Position numbers and translations under genes: made by a program
Shown here: piece by piece, positions 21,702 to 26,063 of the stretch
Layout: each line of letters starts with the position of its first letter
How positions within the stretch are numbered: position 1 is the first letter of the stretch
Notes under the pieces: model-generated
Database searches by the model: none
Seen by the model: the letters and a program-made list of their open reading frames with translations, nothing else
What the model was told of the DNA's origin: nothing
From: Acidobacteriota bacterium
GTDB lineage: Bacteria; Acidobacteriota; Terriglobia; Terriglobales; Acidobacteriaceae
DNA length: 26,063 nt
Assembly: GCA_021779695.1 (NCBI GenBank)
Contig: JAJYAE010000023.1
Location: 1 to 26,063, forward strand
Direction: 5' to 3'

Positions 21702-22619
21702 CTACACCACCCCCGCGAGAGCTCCAGCGATACCGGCAAGGCTTGCTGGGCCCAGTGCTGTTGCCGCCCCGGTTGCCGGTTGCGGCGCCAGATCCACGAC
21801 GTTCAATTCTCGTTCCTGAATCCAGCGGCTAAATTCCCCGGCCGTGCCGCGTCCGGCGTAGTGCAGTGTCTGCGGGCGCTGATTCAGCTTGTCCTCGAAA
21901 TAGGCCGACGCCACTGCGATGTCGCGTTGCACTTCCGCGAGGCGCTGTGCAGGATTGTCGGGTAGTTCCAGCGTGCGAAAGAGCAGGAGATCCTGCCTGT
22001 GGGCAATCACGGTGGTCAGCGATCCCGCGTTCATGCACGCTGCAAGCACTGGCTCGTCCGTATTCACGCTGGCGAGGGCTGCGAGGCTGGTTGAGAGGAC
22101 AGAGCCGGGCTCATAGCCTGCCGACCAAATCGCCGTCTCATATTCCGCCAGCACCGGCCCTGGAATCATTGCCGTCAGCACACGGGTTTCATTTGCAGTG
22201 TGCGAAAGCACCTGGTAGCTGACGCCAGCCTGCTCCACGTCGAACGGAGCCATCTTACGCAGCCGGAAGCGCAGCACCGGGATGACCTCTGCGGGCTTGG
22301 CGGGCAGGGAATCGAAATCCAGCACAAAGACGCGCACCGCGCTGTCGGGCACAATCACGGTGATCGCGCGCCGGCGAGGCTCCACCTGGTCCAGGGCCTT
22401 GCGGACCGCTTTGGCAACCAGATCAGGGCTCGCAAGGTTGGGCGCGGAGATCCCGGGCTGGAGCGTGCCATTCGGCAGTGGCTCAAAGGCCATAACCGGC
22501 GGTGCGCCCTTGCCGGGAAGGGCCGCTGCCAGCACGCCTTCGGGCGCCAGTTCCACCGCTGCTGGCGGCCGCGCGGAGATCTGCGTTGCGGATTCGGTCT
22601 TGCCTTTCAACCAGGACAC
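21702..22619 (-). CDS. PilM-like actin-fold protein with degenerate nucleotide site
   Basis: 305 aa. The middle region AITVIVPDSAVRVFVLDFDSLPAKPAEVIPVLRFRLRKMAPF (85-125) is characteristic of PilM/GspL-type cytoplasmic proteins. The N-terminal phosphate loop, normally GIDxGxxxxK, reads AVELAPEGVLAA (21-32). The second loop reads NAGSLTT (197-203) where Asp is usual. ATP binding may therefore be weakened or lost. There is a short Gly/Ala-rich C-terminus. It starts with GTG overlapping the TAG stop of gspE by one base. It probably recruits the PilN-like protein to the ATPase and platform. Confidence 0.75.
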   Translation of the reverse strand: MSWLKGKTESATQISARPPAAVELAPEGVLAAALPGKGAPPVMAFEPLPNGTLQPGISAPNLASPDLVAKAVRKALDQVEPRRRAITVIVPDSAVRVFVLDFDSLPAKPAEVIPVLRFRLRKMAPFDVEQAGVSYQVLSHTANETRVLTAMIPGPVLAEYETAIWSAGYEPGSVLSTSLAALASVNTDEPVLAACMNAGSLTTVIAHRQDLLLFRTLELPDNPAQRLAEVQRDIAVASAYFEDKLNQRPQTLHYAGRGTAGEFSRWIQERELNVVDLAPQPATGAATALGPASLAGIAGALAGVV

Positions 22620-24262
22620 TAGCGTGAAGCCTCAATAAACGTGACTTTGTTGATCTCTTTGAGCGTGGTCAGCCCGCGTCGCACGCGATCCAGAGCCGAT
22701 TCCCGCAGGAACGACATGCCTTCCTTCTGTGCCAGCTTGCGTACCTCTGAAGTGGGTTTCTTCTCCAGAATCAACTCACGAATCGGGTCGGTCAAGTCCA
22801 ACAGCTCGTGAATGGCGGTTCGCCCCCGATATCCCGTGCCGCCGCACTCCATGCAGCCGGCACCCTCATGGAAATCGAAGTCGCGCCAGTCGCCGGGATC
22901 GAGCCCGCTGGCCAGCAGGACGTCGTCTGAAAAGCGAACCGTTTGCCGGCAGTGTTCGCAAATCGTGCGGACCAGCCTCTGCGCCAGAATGCAGTTGAGC
23001 GCGGAAACAAAGTTGTAGGCTTCAACGCCCATGTTCAGGAAGCGCCCCAGCACATCCACCACGTTATTCGCGTGCACGGTGGTGAAGACCAGGTGTCCGG
23101 TCAGCGCCGAGTTGATGGCAATCTGCGCAGTCTCCTGGTCGCGAATCTCTCCGACGAGAATCTTGTCGGGGTCGTGACGAAGAATGGAGCGCAAGCCGCG
23201 CGCAAAAGTCAGGCCTTTCTTTTCGTTCACAGGAATCTGCGTAATGCCGCGAATCTGGTATTCCACCGGATCTTCAATGGTGATGATCTTGTCTTCGTCG
23301 CTCTTGATCTCGTTCAGCGCGGCGTAGAGCGTCGTCGTCTTGCCCGATCCGGTCGGCCCGGTCACCAGCACCATGCCATAGGGCTCGCGAATATAGCGTC
23401 GAAACCTCCGCAAATCCTCGTCTGCAAAACCGACCACATCCAGCGTGAGGTTGCGGAACTTCTCGCTCATCGATTCCTTGTCCAGCACGCGCAGCACGGC
23501 GTTTTCGCCATGCACCGTGGGCATGATGGAGACGCGGAAGTCGATCAGGCGGCCCTTGTAACGCACGCGGAAGCGTCCGTCCTGCGGCACGCGGCGCTCG
23601 GCAATGTCGAGCTCGCTCATGATCTTGATGCGGCTCAGAATCGTCGTATGGTGCTCGCGGGCAATCGGCGCCATCGCTTCCTGCAACACGCCATCAATCC
23701 GATACTTCACATGCAGCGAGTCGTCGTAGGTCTCGATGTGAATATCGGAAGCGCGGCGCTCCAGTGCGGTGAAGATCGTGGTGTCGACCAGGCGGATGAT
23801 CGGGCTGATGTCTTCATCGCTGGTGAGCTTCTCGATTGAGATGTTCTCGTCGGCGTTCTCCTCGCCGGAAAGCACGTCGAACGTCAGGCCTTCGCTGGCC
23901 TCATCGAGCACGCGCTGCGATTGCTCGGTCTTCTTCAGCAGGTCGGTAATCTGGGAGAGCGTTGCGACACGCGGAATGATGCGGCTGCCCAGCAAGCCGG
24001 CAATCTCATCCAGCACCATGAGCCGCGATGGGTCGCTGACGGCAATTGCCAGTGCGTCGCCCACCTGCTCAATTGGCACAAAGTTATAGCGAAACATCAG
24101 CTCGACCGGAACCGTGCGCAGCAGTTCATGCTGAATCTTGAAATTCTTCAGATCCACGAACTCCGCACGGTAGCGATGCGCCAGGGCCTCAGCTTGCTCG
24201 CGCTCTTCAGGGCTGCCGGGCAACGGACCGGCCGGGACTGCTGTGAGGATTGCATCCGCCAT
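22619..24262 (-). CDS. Type II secretion / type IV pilus assembly ATPase (GspE/PilB)
   Basis: 547 aa hexameric secretion ATPase that powers pseudopilus or pilus assembly. An N-terminal MshEN/GspE_N-like domain (about 25-115) precedes the catalytic core. Walker A GPTGSGKT is at 302-309, the Asp box DPVEY at 331-335, Walker B ILVGEIRD at 368-375 and the His box HLVFTTVHANN at 390-400. A tetracysteine zinc motif (C435-x2-C438 and C470-x2-C473) is complete, as in active GspE/PilB. It starts 6 nt after the platform-protein gene. Whether it drives secretion or pilus assembly cannot be told from sequence. Confidence 0.93.
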   Translation of the reverse strand: MADAILTAVPAGPLPGSPEEREQAEALAHRYRAEFVDLKNFKIQHELLRTVPVELMFRYNFVPIEQVGDALAIAVSDPSRLMVLDEIAGLLGSRIIPRVATLSQITDLLKKTEQSQRVLDEASEGLTFDVLSGEENADENISIEKLTSDEDISPIIRLVDTTIFTALERRASDIHIETYDDSLHVKYRIDGVLQEAMAPIAREHHTTILSRIKIMSELDIAERRVPQDGRFRVRYKGRLIDFRVSIMPTVHGENAVLRVLDKESMSEKFRNLTLDVVGFADEDLRRFRRYIREPYGMVLVTGPTGSGKTTTLYAALNEIKSDEDKIITIEDPVEYQIRGITQIPVNEKKGLTFARGLRSILRHDPDKILVGEIRDQETAQIAINSALTGHLVFTTVHANNVVDVLGRFLNMGVEAYNFVSALNCILAQRLVRTICEHCRQTVRFSDDVLLASGLDPGDWRDFDFHEGAGCMECGGTGYRGRTAIHELLDLTDPIRELILEKKPTSEVRKLAQKEGMSFLRESALDRVRRGLTTLKEINKVTFIEASR

Positions 24263-24268
24263 CGTTGT

Positions 24269-25471
24269 TTAACCTCCCCCTCCCGAAACCTGCCCCAGGG
24301 AAAAGATGGGCAGGTAGAGCGAGATCAGAATGAAGACAACCACAACGCCCATCACGATCAGGATTGCCGGCTCGATGAGTGCCAGCGCTGCCGTCAGCGC
24401 GGTGGCCACGTCCTCTTCAAAAAACTCCGCAACGGAATTCAACATCTGTGGCAGGGCGCCGGTCTGCTCCCCCACGGAGATCATCTCAGTGGCCAGATCG
24501 GGGATCACCTCGGTGGCTGCCAGCGCGTCCGCCAGGCTCTTGCCCTCGCGCACCGTGGTGATCGAGGAGTGCACGGCTTTGGAAACCCGCCGGGAAGAGA
24601 TGGAACGCGCCGCAGTGTCCAGCGACGGCACCAGCGGCAGACCGCCCGTCAGAAGTGTCGAGAGCGTGCGCGCGAACAGCGCCACCTGATACTTGAGCCA
24701 GATTTTGCCAAAGACGGGCAGGCCCACGCGGAAGCTGTCGACGAAGTCGCGGCCGCGTTCCGTGGTGGCAAATCGAAAGATCGCAAAGCCGCCGCCGCCC
24801 AGAACAAGCGCGATCCAGAGAATGTTGTGCTGCGTCCATTTGCCGAAGGTCAGCAGGGCGATCGTCATTCCCGGCAGTTGCGATCCCATTTGGTCATACA
24901 GCTCCGCAAACTGCGGAATCACCACCGTGAACATGAAGATCATCAGACCGGTGACCAGCGTAAGCAGAAGGGAAGGATAGATGAGAGAAGCGGTCAGCTT
25001 CTTGCGAAAGGTCAGCGACACGCGCTGAAAGCTGACGTAGCGCTCCAGCACTTCCTGAAGATTGCCGGAACGTTCGCCCGCCAGCAGTGTCGTGGTGTAA
25101 ATGGGCGGAATGCCGCTTTGTGCCTCGAATGCGGAGGACAGCGCCTCACCCGTTTTGACGCGGTTGGCCACGTCGTAAATCTGGCTGGCGAAATGCGCGT
25201 CCTTCTGCCCCTTGGCCAGCATGTTCAGCGATCCCAGGATGGGCAATCCGGCGCGAATCAGCGTCAGAAACTGCTGATTGAAGATGAGAAATGGCTCCAG
25301 CTTGACCTTGCGGCGGGCGAAGGGCGAAGAACTGCCGCGGGCTTTGACGGAGAAGACATGATATCCCGCGTGCGTAAAGCGCGCGCGAAGCTCATCAGCG
25401 GTCGCCGCCGTCTGGATCTGCTCCTGCACCCGGCCCCGCTCGTCAGCCAGCTTGATGACAAACTCTGCCAT
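24269..25471 (-). CDS. Inner-membrane platform protein (GspF/PilC)
   Basis: 400 aa from ATG 25471. Two T2SSF repeats are visible: about 45-170 (FNQQFLTLIRAGLPILGSL...LAGERSGNLQEVLERY) and about 245-375 (FARTLSTLLTGGLPLVPSLD...MISVGEQTGALPQMLNSVAEFFEEDV). Hydrophobic segments lie near 170-220 and 370-395. The N-terminal AEFVIKLADERGRVQEQIQTAATADELRARF is the usual cytoplasmic start, which rejects the 26-codon upstream extension. It is the first gene of the operon. Upstream lie a 23-bp tandem duplication and an inverted repeat; no strong promoter is evident. Confidence 0.92.
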   Translation of the reverse strand: MAEFVIKLADERGRVQEQIQTAATADELRARFTHAGYHVFSVKARGSSSPFARRKVKLEPFLIFNQQFLTLIRAGLPILGSLNMLAKGQKDAHFASQIYDVANRVKTGEALSSAFEAQSGIPPIYTTTLLAGERSGNLQEVLERYVSFQRVSLTFRKKLTASLIYPSLLLTLVTGLMIFMFTVVIPQFAELYDQMGSQLPGMTIALLTFGKWTQHNILWIALVLGGGGFAIFRFATTERGRDFVDSFRVGLPVFGKIWLKYQVALFARTLSTLLTGGLPLVPSLDTAARSISSRRVSKAVHSSITTVREGKSLADALAATEVIPDLATEMISVGEQTGALPQMLNSVAEFFEEDVATALTAALALIEPAILIVMGVVVVFILISLYLPIFSLGQVSGGGG

Positions 25472-25511
25472 AGTTATCGATGCGTCCTCGCGCCCATGCC
25501 TTGTCGAAGCG

Positions 25512-25557
25512 ACAGAGGCCCCGCAATCCTGTTCACAGAGGCCCCGCAATCCTGTTC
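25512..25557. repeat. Exact 23-bp tandem duplication
   Basis: ACAGAGGCCCCGCAATCCTGTTC occurs twice head to tail (25512-25534 and 25535-25557). It lies 41-86 nt upstream of the gspF start, in its leader or promoter region. It could be a recent slippage or a duplicated binding site. It extends an upstream in-frame reading frame but is not family-like protein sequence. Confidence 0.85.
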
Positions 25558-25566
25558 AAGGGTAAC

Positions 25567-25617
25567 AGCCTGAACTGCACAATAGACGCACATCTTCTAT
25601 ACACCGTTCATCAGGCT
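25567..25617. repeat. Inverted repeat upstream of the secretion operon
   Basis: AGCCTGA (25567-25573) and TCAGGCT (25611-25617) are complementary, separated by 37 bp that include TATAGA and TATTGT hexamers on the minus strand. It could be an operator or chance. Confidence 0.3.
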
Positions 25618-25997
25618 GGGAATGATTCCGGAGACCCCGGGTCCAGCCGATTGGCCGCCGCAAGAGGCCGTGAAACGCACGTTCCAAAGCGGTTTGCCAA
25701 AGAGTCGCCGAACCCCTTCCTGCGCGATCCGGCGCAACCGTCCTCCTTCAATCTCATGAACTCAAGATGGACGACGATGAAGGCTTTGAGTGTTGCGGCG
25801 GGCCAGAAGATCAGGGCCCAGGGCGGATTTCTGGCTGCGGGGCTTTCCATTTTCCGGAGGCAAGCGTAGGATGCGGCACGCAGAGGCACGCGGATGGAGC
25901 GAAGGCCCTGCCGCGTCGGCTCCGGGAACGGCCCGGCGCGTCAGGTCGTAGAGTCCTGGAAGGGAAGTCTGGACAGAGGCGGTGAGACCTGAGAATC
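25618..25997. other. Intergenic region with no recognised gene
   Basis: About 380 bp of GC-rich sequence between the secretion operon and the gene starting at the right edge. Frames here lack ribosome-binding sites and family signatures. Small palindromic patches occur (for example GACCCCGGGTC near 25634). I see no tRNA or known structured RNA. Confidence 0.5.
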
Positions 25998-25999
25998 TT

Positions 26000-26027
26000 G
26001 CAACCTTTTCGTACATGCATTGTCTAA
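26000..26027 (+). promoter_or_regulatory. Candidate ECF-sigma-type promoter
   Basis: GCAACC followed by TTTT (26000-26009), then GTCTAA at 26022-26027, with 16 nt between the two hexamers. An AAC-containing -35 and a GTC-containing -10 at this spacing are typical of ECF sigma factors. TTGCAA/TCTAAT would be a poorer sigma-70 reading at 19-nt spacing. It lies about 30 nt before an ATG at 26056. Confidence 0.4.
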
Positions 26028-26055
26028 TGGAGATAAGTTGATAATAGGAGACTCA

Positions 26056-26063
26056 ATGTCGAA
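26056..26063 (+). CDS. Start of a gene running off the right edge
   Basis: ATGTCGAA with AGGAG (26046-26050) five bases upstream is a strong start signal directly after a promoter-like sequence. Only two codons plus two bases lie in the window, so the product cannot be judged. Confidence 0.6.

Noticed and set aside
25512..25557. Possible CRISPR repeat pair
   Set aside because: The two 23-bp units are directly adjacent with no spacer, and no further copies or cas genes are present.
23921..25573. 550-codon plus-strand open frame opposite gspE and gspF
   Set aside because: It spans two genes with unmistakable motifs on the other strand, and its Gln/Arg/His-rich translation has no family likeness.
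25480..25869. Plus-strand open frame of 129 codons before the right-edge gene
   Set aside because: It overlaps the tandem duplication, has no ribosome-binding site and no recognisable family, and its composition is mixed low-quality coding.
25935..25990. Resemblance of GGGAAGTCTGGACAGAG to part of bacterial RNase P RNA
   Set aside because: Only a short imperfect likeness. The other conserved RNase P blocks are not found at suitable distances.

Overview
The window looks like a chromosomal segment of an acidobacterium (Acidobacteriota, probably Acidobacteriaceae/Terriglobia). Four things point there: a secreted VWFA-related protein of the Acidobacteria-type family, a SpoIVB/S55-type secreted peptidase homologue, a tight GspF-GspE-PilMNO-like operon ending in a Gly/Ser-rich pseudopilin, and generally GC-rich coding DNA. 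Family names rest on motifs and remembered family features; no search was run.

Layout. 1-1547: an IS481-family element (transposase on the minus strand, 33-bp imperfect terminal inverted repeats, a 16-bp direct repeat on either side) has inserted just upstream of pgsA. 1726-2420: pgsA (phosphatidylglycerophosphate synthase), which converges on an orphan gvpL/gvpF-like gene across a symmetrical terminator. 3598-7141: envelope genes, namely a predicted tail-anchored Ala/Pro-rich protein, a DUF502 membrane protein, an LPG-synthase-type membrane protein and a lytic transglycosylase. The last two follow a HAD phosphatase in one minus-strand run. 8171-9036: a flavodoxin-domain protein and a tiny zinc-ribbon protein. 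9041-16044: a minus-strand run of S55 peptidase homologue, zinc alcohol dehydrogenase, S4-domain RNA-binding protein, large secreted beta-propeller protein and LolC/LolE-type permease. 16194-18487: the VWFA-related protein, a 90-aa two-helix membrane protein and an ErpA/IscA-type Fe-S protein. 18657-25471: a seven-gene minus-strand operon encoding a type II secretion / type IV pilus-like inner-membrane machine (gspF, gspE, pilM-, pilN-, pilO- and pilP/gspC-like genes, pseudopilin). The right edge holds a putative ECF-type promoter and the first codons of a new plus-strand gene.

Most of the content concerns the cell envelope: phospholipid synthesis, peptidoglycan turnover, lipoprotein sorting or efflux, secretion, and exported proteins. 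The most distinctive points are the hybrid pilus/secretion operon with its unusual pseudopilin, the S55 homologue whose serine and histidine motifs occur in the reverse order to SpoIVB, the orphan GvpL/F protein, a -10-like hexamer placed 6-7 nt ahead of three start codons (suggesting leaderless mRNAs), and the IS insertion that appears to split a start region from pgsA. No tRNA, rRNA, CRISPR array or prophage was recognised.
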